Shown in pieces: positions 36,038 to 48,814 of a DNA stretch of 64,000 nucleotides (position 1 is its first letter; every line of letters begins with the position of its first letter). Source of the DNA: Xenopus tropicalis. Its lineage: Eukaryota; Chordata; Amphibia; Anura; Pipidae. The notes beneath the pieces were generated by a model, which saw only the letters and a program-made list of their open reading frames with translations, was not told the origin of the DNA and ran no database searches. The DNA is taken from positions 197,879,372-197,943,371 of the forward strand of contig NC_030677.2 in assembly GCF_000004195.4 (NCBI RefSeq), given 5' to 3'. The position numbers and the translations under genes were made by a program.

Positions 36038-37132
36038 ACAAGGAATGAGGCATCTTACAATATCTTCCAAAAACTGATGAGGCTCCCTGGACCATATCGT
36101 GCCCAGAGATGAATAAGGACAAGAAATTAATTCTGGGCCCGTTTTGCTCAGAAAATAATCTCATTTACCAAAAATGCACATTAAAAAATATCAACCCTTT
36201 CAATTACTAAGAGCAGAGAAAAGAAGCAAGCTGTAAATGATAAATAAGCATACTGGACAACCCAGTTGATATGATAATGTCCAAGCAGTGCCTTTAACAG
36301 ATGGCTAGGATCTGAATGGCAGAAAATAATTTGCTTCCAGATATATTTCTGAGCGAGACTTCCTGCGGCTGCACCTGGCACGGCCATGGGAAACGCTGCG
36401 CTAAAGCCCCTGCTTTGTGCCACAAGCCTCACACTCCAACACAAACAATTTCAGTAAATCCCAGAAGACTTTAGTGCTGTCTTGTAACGGGAAAAAAAAC
36501 TAAACTATTGCAATGTTTGATACTAGAGCCTCATAATAATGCCTGAAGTGAAGAAGCAACGCAAAGCACGAACCAAGAATGCTCACAACAGCAACAAAAG
36601 TTTGTTTTTGCCTGATAATACACACTTTTCAGGGTGAATAAGTGCTTGCACTAACAGCGACAGGCAGTTGCCACTGGACTCGGGCAAGCAGCCAGGAGGT
36701 TTCAGTGTCCCTTCTGTATTTGCCAGGTGTGACGTTAGCTGGAGCCATTACTAAGCAGCCTGTGTTCCACCAGCTGGCCATAAGCTCATTAAGGTGACGG
36801 TCACAGGGCTACATTGTATGCTTTAAGCACTGCATTTATTAGTAGCCTAAAATGAAAAATGGCCCGGAGAAACCTTCAAAAGCCTTGAATGTAAAACACC
36901 TGACATGAGATTGAGTCACAAACGGAAGTAAATGTAATCTAAAACTTTATTTGAAAGAAGGGGCTGTTTCAACTACAGGGGAGCACAGGCAGAAACGCCC
37001 ATAAAGCCTAAATGGCCTCAGCCCTTCCTTTTGGTAGGTTTTTGGATATTTAGCCATAAAAGGGTATTTTTCAGAGTCTGTGATTGAGGGGATTCGGGAC
37101 TGTGCCCACTGATGACTAAATATGCAGCTAAA

Positions 37133-37605
37133 TAAAGCTGGCCATAAACGGCAAGATTCCACCAATATACCCACTTTAGGTAGGCAATATCAGATTACAA
37201 CAATGGGAATAGAAACAGTCGGGGTGAGGACCACCTCAATGAGTCGATGCAGCCCCCAATCAGACAGGAAAATCAAACCTGCCTGATCAACCCCTAGCCA
37301 ATTTTAGGGCTCTGGCAGTTGGGGAGACTAGCGACAAATCTCCTTGTCATGGGTGACTAATCTCCCCGAAATACCATCCCACCGGCGAGTATGTAAATTA
37401 GCGGTGGAATGGCATACGTGGCGCAGCGAAGTTGCCTTGAGATGAAACTTCCGCTATTTCGGGGAAATCGCGGTACCACATATGCCATCCCACTGGAGAT
37501 TTACATACTCGCCGGTGGGATGGTATTTCGGGGAGATTAGTCGCCCGCAACAAGGGAGATTTGTCACGGGCGACTAGCCTCCCCGTCTGCCAGAACCCTT
37601 AGGCC
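37133..37605. mobile_element. Nested MITEs: GTGGCCATAAAC-type split by a GGGCTCTGGCAG-type
   Basis: An outer copy starts AAAGCTGGCCATAAACGGC. Within it, TTAGGGCTCTGGCAGTTGG (37306) to CTGCCAGAACCCTTAGG (37603) is a decayed relative of the 22373-22717 palindrome. The outer copy resumes and ends with GTATGGCCACCTGTA at about 37690. Confidence 0.6.
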
Positions 37606-37689
37606 ATATAACAGTCAGGCAGGCGGATAAGCTGCCAAATCAGTCTGAAGTACCTGAGACGGCAGCTTAAATCTGCCTGTGTATGGCCA

Positions 37690-37960
37690 CCTGTAAGCTG
37701 GCCATACACGCACCGATAATATCGTACGAAACCTCGTTTCGTACGATATTCAGTGCCTGTATGGCATGTCATCGAGTCGACCGATATCGCAGGAAGCTGC
37801 TGATATCGGACGACTCGCCGATCGGCCAGGTTAGAAGGCGCCTGACCAAAATCTGCCGTCAGGGCTGAATTGGCAGAAGGAGGTAGAAATCCTATTGTTT
37901 CTACCTCCTTATCTGCTGTTTCAGCCCTGATGGTGTGTGGCCCTGATGGTGTGACCCCCC
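37690..37960. mobile_element. 'GTGGCCATACAC' MITE, TATCGTACGAAAC subtype
   Basis: Starts TAAGCTGGCCATACACGCAC, with CGTACGAAACCTCGTTTCG palindrome and GGCGCCTGACCAAAATCTGC; nearly the same as 45975-46275. It follows the preceding nested pair without a gap. Confidence 0.65.
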
Positions 37961-37999
37961 ATGCAGATGATGGATTATACAAGGGCAGGCTTATTATAT

Positions 38000-39854
38000 T
38001 ATAACATTTTCTGCACATACATTATAAAGCACTATGATTACAAAGTAACAGCTTTTTAGTTAAGCAATATCTTACCAGCAACCTGCTGGGCCCAAAAACA
38101 CACACACTATACACACATATATCCCTTACACATGGGCATTTAAATGTGAATCAATTTAAATGCATGCTTAATAACATCAAAAGCACATATAGTGATTTAT
38201 TTTGAACGTGCATTCCTCTACCGCAGGGAAAAACGCCCAAATGTAAGAGCCCTGAAGGTGAAGGGTCATCATAAGATGGCAATTACACATCTATTTGCTT
38301 AAATGACTGATCAAAGGCAAATAATTCAAAACATTGAAACAAACAGTTGTACGGTTAATTACAAATCTGCAAAAAAAGCACTTTGCCTTTAAATAACGAA
38401 CACGATTAATTAAACGTTTGGAGGTAATCCGCTTGTTATTTGTGCATAATGCAGGACATTTGCAGCAGGAATTCAAGGTACGTGGGTGCCACAGTAACTA
38501 TCATGATAATAGACTGACAAGTATTGAGAGTATTTTCATAACTGAAAGATTGTAAGATGAGCACAAAAGAAAGAGGTAAATAGCACACAAGCATTTCAGC
38601 AGACCATGCAGAGTTGAAATAACACTTCAGTTAAAGCATCCGATAACTTGTCCTGTTTAATTATTTGGCACAGGCACTAGCAGCCAAAGCAGATACTACC
38701 TACTGACAAAGTATCATGACTACCAATAAATGTAATAGCTACAGTGAATACCAACAGTATTCTGTGCAGTGTAGATACAGGCCAAATGGAAACTATGTCT
38801 TGCAGAACTTATTCACTAGAGCTTTGTTGTCCGACTTATTACATATAGTGGGCCAGTTATATTACAAATAGCATGCCAAAGGGACAGATTAAATTAAAAT
38901 GTCATGTAGTGACGTCTATAGAGCCTCTAAACAGAATGGGGACCATAAATATTCTCTGCGGGGCAACTTCCAGCCCACAGGCTCCAGTTGGACAGCCCAA
39001 TATTAGGGGATACATTTAAACATTTAGCGTCTTTGATGAATATGTCTGGAACCTTACAAACTTACTCTGTCAATCACATCAAATCAAGAATTGCTAGGGT
39101 TGAAAACATAAGATCAAAGAACTGCATCCTAACCCAACTGTGAAGGGTTAAAAACCATATAAAACACATTACAAAAAGTAATGCTAGATAATTATTAAAG
39201 AGCTTTAAAAAAATACATAAAGGGGATGGATTCATACAAGCCAGAAAGCCACTGTTATTTTTTTGGGTTAATTTCCCCTTTAACAACATTAGTTTTATTG
39301 CTATGTTAGATATAAGCTAATACACTGAAGGGTTTGTGAAAGCATAATTAAACTCTATATAAGAAGTGATAGACCCTTCATTGAATTAATTGCAACTGAA
39401 AGCAGCAGGTCTGTCCTTCTGTACTGCTGGTTCCATGTTGACATAATGTAGCAGAGTCTGCCGTGCATGCTTCTCAGGTCTGCAAGTCAGCTGGCTTCTA
39501 TCACTGTTTTAAAAGTAAGAACCCAAGGGAAGGAATAGAAAGGGACTAATACTGCTTTTTTTAAAGTATACTAGAAAGAGGTTTTTTTAAAAGATTTATT
39601 TCACTAAAAAACATGAGGAAGTGTTTAATGATTGAGGTGGATCTAATTAAACCAAACAACCTCAAGAAACTCTTATTAAAAAAAAAAGGCCAAAATTACT
39701 GCCAAATAGTCTGCAGAGCTGAAATGTTTCCCCCAAACCTTAAAGCTGCTACAAAACGTGGCTTGTGCAGGGAAGGAATACTCATACATACAGCACTCAC
39801 TTATTTTGGTTAGATTTTGTATAACATAAAACAATGACAAAACTAAAAATACTA
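38000..39854. other. Intron 1 stretch without recognised feature
   Basis: AT-rich, no convincing repeat borders, exon or RNA gene. Open frames are under 75 codons. Confidence 0.5.
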
Positions 39855-40176
39855 CAGGTATAGGACCTATTATCCAGAATGCTCAGGACCTGGGGGGCTT
39901 TCCGGATAATGGATCTACATACCTTAAGTCTACTAAAAAATCATTTAAACCCAGTGGGATTGTTTAGCCTCCAATAAGGATAAATTACCCAATAAGGGGT
40001 AATTATATCTTAGTTGGGATCAAGTACAAGGTACTGTTTTATTATTACAGAGAAAAAGGAAATAATTTTTAAAAATTAGAATTACTTGCTTATAATGGAG
40101 TCTATGGGAGGTGGCCTATCTGTAATTTGGAAGTTTCTGGATAATGGGTTTCCAGATAAGAGATCCCATACCTGTA
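39855..40176 (+). mobile_element. TACAGGTATRGG-family MITE, single-monomer complete copy
   Basis: Ends TACAGGTATAGGACCTATTA and GATCCCATACCTGTA form the terminal inverted repeat; the centre holds one CCAATAAGGGGTAATTATA - TTAGTTGGGATCAAGTAC unit. It serves as the unexpanded reference for the arrays at 9310, 12311, 21548, 30199 and 31053. Confidence 0.85.
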
Positions 40177-40487
40177 ACTGAGCTTCATTGCTACGAAATT
40201 AAATGACAGTACAAAATTTTATTTTTAATTTATTAACTAAAATGAGAATTGGCAAAGGGTCTAAACACTTTGGGAAGGTTCCCCATACCAACACAAAAGA
40301 GACATGAGGTTCAATTCTGGTCAGGGTAACAAGGTTACAGATATTACTATTACTGTTGCCATTATTATTATTAATTATTGTTATTTACAGTGCATTTATA
40401 ATGTACCAACTTATTCCACAGTGCTGTACAAGATGCTGTACAAGATTTGCCCACTGCTCTCTCTAAGCTCTAGCACAGAAATCTTTA

Positions 40488-40788
40488 TAAGGCTGATGCC
40501 ACACCAGGCGTATGGCGTATATTTTATATATGCACCATATGCTCCTACCTGTGCCTGCACCAGAAAGAATGGAATACGCTCGGGTGCAGGCACATGTAGC
40601 CAAAATATGCATAAAAGACTTTGCGTTCTCACATTTTTATGCGGATATCGCCTACATGTGCCTGCACCTGAGCGTATTCCATTCATTCGGGTGCAGGCAC
40701 AGGTAGGAGCATATGGCGCATGTTTTGGGCAAGCGTTTTTCAGCTTGCCGAAAATACACGCCATACGCCTGGTGTGGCATCAGCCTTA
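40488..40788. mobile_element. 301-bp palindromic MITE, TAAGGCTGATGCCACACC ends
   Basis: The arms TAAGGCTGATGCCACACCAG and CTGGTGTGGCATCAGCCTTA fold over nearly the whole length, with inner copies of CCTGTGCCTGCACC / GGTGCAGGCACA. A longer relative with the same ends lies at 57953-58368. Confidence 0.75.
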
Positions 40789-41780
40789 GACCCCTTTAAA
40801 GCAACGCTGTGAATTCAAATTTTATTTAGCAAAAGCCTAATGGCTGTAATGTGCTCTTTAAAAATTCAAACATTAGTTACAAACTACAACAGCTGTGCTT
40901 TCTTTCATAGAGCAAGCTGAATCATTTGTTAACTCCCTTAATTCTTAATTAAATATTTATTCAGGCACAGAGCAGGTTACCCTAATTAAAACTGGCCACA
41001 AAATTGCTTTGCTTGCACTCATGTACATCAGATGCTCAAGTACCATATTTTAATACATATACATTATATATACTCACTTGTACATGTAAAAATGACCATA
41101 AAGGACTACTAAAGCATTTAAAATTACCAGTTTAATCTATAAACACACATTTTCAGCATACATTAATACACCAGTAATTCTTCTCCAGAATGGTCTCATA
41201 TAAAATAGTTCTGATTTTTAACTGAAGTGCTTTTTTACTTATGTGCCCTCTCTATGGTAGCTACGTTTTATAAACCTCCTATTAATTCAGTCCTATTTCT
41301 TTAAATGAGATAATTGCTTATTTACCTAAGACAAGCTGATACAGCTTCTAGAACAGGGAACTTGTAATTGATACTGGGCTTGGGAGGGAGGGGCAAAATA
41401 CCAATAGGCTGGGGGACAAACAAAAACAGTGCTTCCACCTATTTGTATTTTGCCCAGCCCCCCAAGCCCAAAGTCTGTGTCGGGCTCAAGATGTGATTAA
41501 TGGTGGAAGGAAGGAGGCACCTTTCAAATGCAGAATTAGTGCTGTTCGCATTTATATTGGCTTGGATCCTGTTAGAAAACTGGAACATTATACAGCCCTT
41601 TTAAAAGGGTATTTACTCACTTTTAAAAGGGTATTTACTCATTTTATATCTCTGTAAGCAACACTAAAACAAAAAGATCACTTGACTCAGTAATTAAAAG
41701 CCCATAGCTCCTTATAAACGTAGAATTAAAAAAAAGACAACTATATATACATACACACACACCATAGCTCCATATCACGC

Positions 41781-42424
41781 TAAGGGGCCGATTCACTAAA
41801 GTGCATTAAAACGAGTGCTATTTATAGCATGCGTTAAAAATGTTATCGCTTCTTTTTATTTTTTTGCGACTTAGCGCTCGATTGACTAAAAGGACAGGCG
41901 TCATAATTAAGACACGGTGTTCTTTGCATTATTTAACTCGATGAGTGTTTTTCTTGCGTTACTTTCCGCACACTATATTTTGCCGCTTGCTATATTAGCG
42001 CACGATTCAATGCACGTAACCATTACTTTCGGAAAACTACTTTTCTGAAAAATACCATTTCCCTGAAAACTGGTGGCTGCATCACTCTAGGGCCAACAGA
42101 CTTGAAAAAATCCCACTGCAAAGTCCATGTTGTGTTGCCAAAAGCTCATGAACCACAATTTTCTTTAATATTCGCACAGACTAATGCGATATTTAGTGCA
42201 TTTAAGGCTTCATATGTGAATCATGCGTTAGTATTATTTCTATGCGAGAATTAACGCAATGGGAGGTAAATAACACATGGGATAGTGTGTTTTTTTTTGC
42301 GCATGTGATATGCGTTTTAACGCATGCCAAATAACTTTGATGAATCGGTACTTATTTATTGCGTGCTTTTTAACGCAAAAAAGCAAGCAATAAGCGTTAT
42401 CGCACTTTAGTGAATCAGCCCCTA
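41781..42424. mobile_element. MITE with GGGGCCGATTCACTAAAGTG ends
   Basis: About 644 bp; left TAAGGGGCCGATTCACTAAA, right TTTAGTGAATCAGCCCCTA. Internal GCGTTAA/TTAACGC motifs repeat many times (GCATGCGTTAAAA, GCGTTTTAACGCATGC). Confidence 0.7.
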
Positions 42425-42957
42425 AAGCTCTCTCATTATTACAGTTTTTCAACATTATGCTAAACTTGATTTTATATCATGGGTAAATTAATTAAGGGTA
42501 ATTAAGGCCCAGTCAAGTTGGTAGCAGTGGAAATCTATTACCACCCCTTATTTATAAAGCGCAAAAAATGTACAAATCAATTTATAGTCTTCATTTACAT
42601 CAGTCTTTGACCCGCTGAAGCTTCTAATCTTAGGTCCTCATCCTGCACTCACACAACCAATTTTAACATTTTCATTTTTTTGGTATGCGGGAGGAAACCA
42701 GACAAGTAATGGAAACCAATACAAGCATGGGAAGAACATACAGCAAGCAAACAAACTCAAATGCGCTAGTCAATCCCATCAAACAAACTCAAGGGCACTG
42801 GTCAAAATCATCAAAACCAAAATGCCAGCACTACAATATCAAAAACATTAAACAACTCGGTTAACTACAATATGTACAATAAACACACAAAAAACCCACA
42901 AAAGCAAAGGGTATAATGGAGGGGATGTCCATAAATCAAAACGGTCCAAGAGCACAG

Positions 42958-43200
42958 TAAGGCTGGCCATACATGGCGATATCAGAATAATCCAATCATT
43001 TGGAATAGAAGCATTGGAGCAAGGACCCCATCAATGAGCCAATGCGGTTCCCAATCTAACGTGAAAATCAAACCTGCCCTATCAACACCCAAGTTTTGGC
43101 CAGATATCAGTCAGGTAGGCCCACTGGGGATCTGAATACAAGAGCAAATAAGTTGCCAATAGAAAAAGGAGATGGCTAAATGCTGCCCTTATCGTGTGTG
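42958..43200. mobile_element. Decayed GGCCATACATGG-type MITE
   Basis: Starts AAGGCTGGCCATACATGGCG with CCCATCAATGAGCCAATGCG; related to the element at 37133. The right end is not clear. Confidence 0.45.
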
Positions 43201-43252
43201 TGATGTATACATCATCTATACTAGTGGTTCTCACATCTGACCCAAGGGCTTT

Positions 43253-43706
43253 ATAGTAATGGAAAGGGACCCCCAGCAGAATTTTATAAATTGCTTAAAG
43301 GAGAAGGAAAGGCTAAGTCACTTGGGGGTGCCAAAATGTTATACACCCCCAAGTGACTTTAATCGCTTACCTTGTACCCCTGTTCGGAGAAAACCGCACC
43401 AGCCCGGGGTACCTGTAGCGAGCGAAAAGCCGAACTTTAATAAAAAAGTAGTTTTTTCACTCTACTGCGCAAGGGCCGGCCCAGGGATTTTGCCGGCAGA
43501 GCGAACACGGAAGAAGGCAGCGCATCGCTACAGGTACCCAGGGCTGGTGCGGTTTTCTCCAAACAGGGGTACCAGCCCGGGGTACAAGGTAAGCGCTTAA
43601 AGTCACTTGGGGGTGTATAACATTTTGGCACCCCCAAGTGACTTAGCCTTTCCTTCTCCTTTAAGCAATTTATAAAATTCTGCTGGGGGTCCCTTTCCAT
43701 TACTAT
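43253..43706. mobile_element. T2/Kolobok-like MITE inside a larger palindrome
   Basis: TTAAAGGAGAAGGAAAGGC (43295) and GCCTTTCCTTCTCCTTTAA (ending 43664) bound a T2-like element. The inverted symmetry extends a further 42 bases outward on both sides, from ATAGTAATGGAAAGGGACCC to its mirror GGGTCCCTTTCCATTACTAT. Open frames on both strands therefore begin with the same MERDPQQNFINCLKEKE. Confidence 0.75.
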
Positions 43707-43739
43707 GGACTTAGCCTTTCCCTGTCCTTTAAAAAAGAA

Positions 43740-45190
43740 CTATCATAAAATTTAATACAAGTTTCATTACATGGAAATAGTACAACTTTTTGAATTATAT
43801 TATATTAATTATATGTATAATAATTAAATTACTCACTATTCCCCTCTTAGCAATCTCTCTTCATGCATGAGTTGGGGTCATATTTTGATTGACAGGTCAA
43901 ATTAACCAGTGTGTCCCATTTGCCTAGACAATGTATTAGAGCTAACTGCACCCACCCCCAATCACTGCATAATAAAGTATTCCATGCCCAACATGCATCC
44001 TTTATTCAGCAGAAAAAGGGCGGAGCCAAGGATGGCAGTAAATGAGGCGGGTATGTCACAAAGCAGCTTGCTCACAGTTGCAGAAGGGGCAATTTAAAAA
44101 ACTGAAGGAAGCCATTTTACAGACACAGTTTGGATCACACAAGGAGGACTGCAAATATAGCCTGGAGCAATACCTGGCTCTGCTTTGCAATAAAAAGAAG
44201 AGATTTTCTGAAAGAGGAACAGAAGCCACCCTTAGTAAACAATACCCATTAGAGCATCAAAAAGATGGAAGTTACAGTCTCATGGGGCAACCTCAACACT
44301 ACAAAATAAAAATATATCCTGTAACTGCTATAGCAGATTTCATGAAGGGGCTGAACACAGCCGCCAAAAGCAGGAGCAAAGGAAACACCTTCCTGCTATT
44401 TGCATTACAGATAGCTACTGAAACCAGGAACCTAACAATGAGAGAAAGCAACTCTGCAACTGCCGATTTATAGTCACACTTTCATGATTATTACATACTT
44501 CCACATAAACCACAGACTTGACACTTTAAACAAGAAAAAATAATCTCTGATTAAATGTCCATGGCGACATTAATAATATAAACTGAAGCCTGACAGCTAG
44601 GATTCCTGGTGCTAGTTGACTGTCACTGTCAACCAGATGACTCCCATGTCTCCCAAGAACTGCTACATAAGAAAGCTTGTAATACAGCCTGAAGAAGAAG
44701 GCCCACCAGCTGCTTCTTCCCCTGGTATTCCTGTACGAAATAGCTTGTGCCCAACGGCCCTTTTCCTTGATGTGATGTTTATGGATAGGAGACCACAACC
44801 TGGTGGCGTGCTCACCACTCTGGCAGAAACTACTTTTGATTGCATAAGTTCCATTAAAAAGAAAATAATATGTCATCCAATATTTCAGTCACCCATAGCA
44901 ACAAAAAATACATAGTGTATGTGTGTGTACACATTATATATATTTATATAAATATATCATTCAGAACGTGCTTTAAAAGTTGCCCCAAACAAAGAAGACA
45001 GCTGTTAAGGCAGGTAAGGGTTGGGAGAGGTAGAAGAAACCGGAAAGGCTACAATAAGATGCCAGGCGGAACATCTTGGTACAACACCGGCATAGTCATG
45101 CATTTAGTCATAGTAACCAATTTTGTGCCAAGTGACACACGATACTTGTGTTATATAAAATGAAATTGAACGCTTCTTAAAACCTCTACA
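43740..45190. other. Intron 1 stretch with unrecognised open frame
   Basis: A plus-strand frame of 143 codons (44042-44473) is open, but it has no recognisable domain or splice context and ordinary base composition. I regard it as chance. Nothing else supported. Confidence 0.45.
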
Positions 45191-45194
45191 AAAG

Positions 45195-45465
45195 TGATCC
45201 CTCAACTAGTGGCTTGTTGCTCCCCAGTCCCTTTGGATGTTGCTCCCAGTGGCTTCAAAACAGGTTTCTATTTTTGAATTCTTGGCTTGGAGGCAAGTTT
45301 CTGCTGCATAAAAACCAGGTTTACTGACTGTAGGCTGCAAGTCCACTTAGGTGCTGCCAAATAGCCAATCACAGCCCATATTTGGTAACCCCTGAAACGT
45401 TTTGATGTTTGTGTTTCTCCCCAACTCTTATTGGGTTGGGGTTCCCTGCTCTACAGCATGGTGCC
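45195..45465 (-). mobile_element. hAT-like element, minus copy
   Basis: AGTGATCCCTCAACTAGTGG to GGGTTGGGGTTCCCTG, reversed relative to 6614-6920. Flanks CTCTACAA and CTCTACAG look like an 8-bp duplication with one mismatch. Confidence 0.6.
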
Positions 45466-45971
45466 TTTAAATGTTTATAGAACTTGTTTGTTCCTTATAT
45501 TTTACAATGCAAAGGAATGAATTTGCCTATATTAATCACAGTTAACCTTCACTACATTATAAACAAATCATTCTCTATAAGTGATGGACAAAAATAACCC
45601 CACATTTTTTAATTAAAAAAGGGATTATTCATTTTGTACCCCTCCTCGTTTGGTAACCTTGCCAAACGAGCGGATCGCAGAGTGTATGGCTACCTTTAGG
45701 CTACTACTTTTACAAAGCAGGTAAATCCGGTAGGCCAGCTTGGAAAAATGTTGTTTTGAAGTTGTTTCCATTTTTTAACCTATGTAAAAGGTCGCCATCA
45801 GTTATTCTATTCTTAGTTGACAGTTATTGTCACATTGGTGACTAGTTTGCTATTGCCATTGATGGAACATTTGGGAAATCAGCAGCCAAGAAAAAAACAG
45901 AAAAAAAAATACATTTTTTTTTTTTTTGCAATCCACATTTACCAGTATACGTTTTGTCAAAGTCAAACAAC

Positions 45972-46276
45972 TTAAGCTGGCCATACACGCACCGATACTA
46001 TCGTACGAAACCTCGTTTCGTACAATATTCGGTGCGTGTATGGCATGTCGGCGAGTCGACCGATATCGCAGGAAGCTGCTCCAGGTTAGAAAATTTTGAT
46101 CGGGCGCCATAGAAGGCGCCTGACCAAAATCTGCCATCAGGGCTGAATCGGCAGAAGGAGGTAGAAATCCTATTGTTTCTACCTCCTTATCTGCTGTTTC
46201 AGCCCTGACTGTGTGTGGCGGATCTGACGATGGTCGCACGAAACATCGTTAGATCGCCACGTGTATGGCCAGCTTT
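45972..46276. mobile_element. 'GTGGCCATACAC' MITE, TATCGTACGAAAC subtype
   Basis: TTAAGCTGGCCATACACGCA to ACGTGTATGGCCAGCTTTA, about 300 bp, with clean terminal inverted repeats. Confidence 0.7.
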
Positions 46277-46830
46277 ACACCCAGAGGATCACAATGGAAT
46301 CACATTCATGTTTTGAACTTGAAGGGAAAATGTACCAGGAATGTCTTTTGTGTCCACACAAACATACCAGATTCCACAGGCTGAATATAGAAAACTTCTA
46401 TAAACTATTATCCAATATCTCTTATGCTCAAAGTATAATGCTACCCCCTCCTTTGCCTTGTTCCATTATGAAGAGATGGATTCTGGGACTTAAAGTCCCT
46501 CTGCTCTCCATAGTGGGCGGTGCACAGATTTCCACCCGATACAAACTATGCTTCTATGAGATAAATTATTGGGAGTCTTTGTTGGAAGGTCAAAAATCTT
46601 GTATAGCTACCTACACAGATTTTACAATTTTTGAAAAAAAAGTTTATATTTAAAAAGACTGTCTAATGGTAACTTGGGCACAAAATAAGTGGCACAAATA
46701 GAATGGCTTATATCTGCTCTTAAGCAAAGCAGGCTACATCAAAAAGTCAACTTGGCAGCTTCCCATGTGGTCTTGGTGTGAAGAACTCCTCCTCATCTAA
46801 CCTGGCAGCAACAAAAGCAGGACCTAGATA

Positions 46831-47102
46831 AAGCTGGCAATACATACACTGATATTATCGTTCAGTGCGTGTATGGCGGAACGTCAAGATGACCGATATC
46901 TCAAAAGTTTTGGATATCGTTTGTCTCGGGAAAAAGAGATTTTGATTGGGCGCCGTTGAAGGAGCCTGAGCAAAATCTGCGTTAAGGGCTGAATTGTCAG
47001 GTGAAGGTAGAATCTCTATTGTTTCTAACTGCATATCTAACAATTCCGCCCTAAGCATCAATGGTGGGATGGTAATTGGTACGTGTATAGCCACCTTAAG
47101 TA
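46831..47102. mobile_element. 'GTGGCCATACAC' family MITE, diverged
   Basis: AAAGCTGGCAATACATACAC to ACGTGTATAGCCACCTTAAG, about 270 bp. Confidence 0.6.
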
Positions 47103-47109
47103 TTCCCAG

Positions 47110-48680
47110 ACAATACAGACACCAACGGCCATACAAGTTAGTAAAGTCAGAATAGTTCTTAAAATGAACAGTAAAGCTTACCAGCCAACTATCTGTAGGG
47201 GCAATAAACACCCGTGTTTCCCATGAGCAAAGTGAACAGGTAAAGTGCATTCTACCTATTAATTAAATGAAAGTTTTCCTATTTACATAGTCTACAGCAA
47301 GAAATAACTAAAAGAGGTTTTGCTTATTGGTTTAATTTATAATTATGTTCAGCACAAGCCTCTTTAATAAACACAGGTTAAAGGGGCAAAAACGTTGAAG
47401 CATAACGTATTCTCATTCTGCTGCCAAATCTATTATTTGCCTATACCGAACATTTGTAAATACATGTAATATTCAAAATGCTTTAATATTATTTTTAATT
47501 CAATTTCACAAAATGAATTCAGTGTTTGTAAATGGTATTTACTAACACAGAGCCCCACCCACTGCAAATGCTTCACTGTGTCTAGCAGTTTATGTACCTG
47601 CAGACAGGTAATTGGTTTGTAGTAGGCGGTTATGTAAGCATGCAACTATAAACAGAACAGCAAGAAAATAGGACTTCATCCTAGCTAACAATCCTTGAAT
47701 TTGCCCTGGCCTATAAATGTTATTAAACACTAACAGTGATATTAATTTATAATCAGTGGTTTGCTGGGATCCACTTGAGACATCCAAAAACCACAGGTTG
47801 CTTTCTGAACAATTATTTATTGTTAGTCCACCAAGAAAGGCAATACCATTATCCAGGAGTAAGGTGTGCGGATCATTTGCCTCACAAAGCACATTCGAGT
47901 CACACAGATGACATTGTGCTTCACAATTCATGGAAAATAAAATAGTTTTTCAGTGTATTTTTTTTCTTTTCACATATCACTACAATGACAGATCAGTATA
48001 AATAGAACTACTGACTAAGGGTTTACATATTCTGCACTATTGTGTGTGGAGAAAAGCTGTGGTTCCCACAACCACAACAAATCTGATTTAGTTCCAAGTT
48101 CTGGATTAATTACAACCAAACTTTTAGCCATATGGTACAGCAGTAGTTGTGACTATGTCCAGACCCAAATGAGAATAATCGCACATCACCCCATGGAATT
48201 AGCACTCAGAATCATGGGTGATGGCAGACCACCAACAATTCCCATTTAGGTCTACATTTTAGGTTTACTAGGTTGCATAATCTGTGTGGGTGGCAAGAAA
48301 TTCCTAATCGCTCATTTAATGTTCGATTGGTTTTCGTGGCCTGTAGATATAACATTCCAATTTACAGAAAGACCTAAATGGAAAACTTTCCCATACACAG
48401 CCATGCACGCACCTCTGATCTACATTTAAAAAAAACAATGCAATCCAACCACAATTTGCTTAAACCCCATTCGCTCAATCCCTTTGTGACCGACAAATTT
48501 TGTGGCTTTGTGGCTCTTGAGGCCCCCTTCACCACTGGACCCCTAACTGAAATACCCCCCTTTACACCATAATGGCAGCTATGGATAGATATAATTCAGA
48601 CTGTCCGGCATTATGGCTGAAAGCCATAATATATCATTAGTTGGATATAGTAGGCATAACACTTACCTTATTCAATTTCT
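47110..48680. other. Intron 1 stretch without recognised feature
   Basis: No repeat borders, exon or RNA gene that I can support. Overlapping frames on both strands near 47.6-47.95 kb are short and unrecognised. Confidence 0.5.
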
Positions 48681-48686
48681 TTTTAG

Positions 48687-48812
48687 GGCTCTGGCACACG
48701 GGGAGATTAGTCACCCGCGACAAATCTCCCTGTTCGCGGGCAACTAATCTCCCTGAAATGCCATCCCACCGGTGAAAATGTAAATCGCCGGTGGGATGGC
48801 ATACGCCCTTAA
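48687..48812. mobile_element. Half of a GGGCTCTGGCACACGG palindromic MITE
   Basis: TTAGGGCTCTGGCACACGGG, GATTAGTCACCCGCG and CATCCCACCGG match the left arm of 22373-22717; the second arm is absent after about 48812, so the copy is truncated at its centre. Confidence 0.65.
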
Positions 48813-48814
48813 AT

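Noticed and set aside
43259..43700. Two opposite-strand frames starting MERDPQQNFINCLKEKE
   Set aside because: Produced by the palindrome around the T2-like element, not by a gene pair.
44042..44473. 143-codon plus-strand frame in intron 1
   Set aside because: No domain, no family match I can recall, no splice context and ordinary composition; likely chance.
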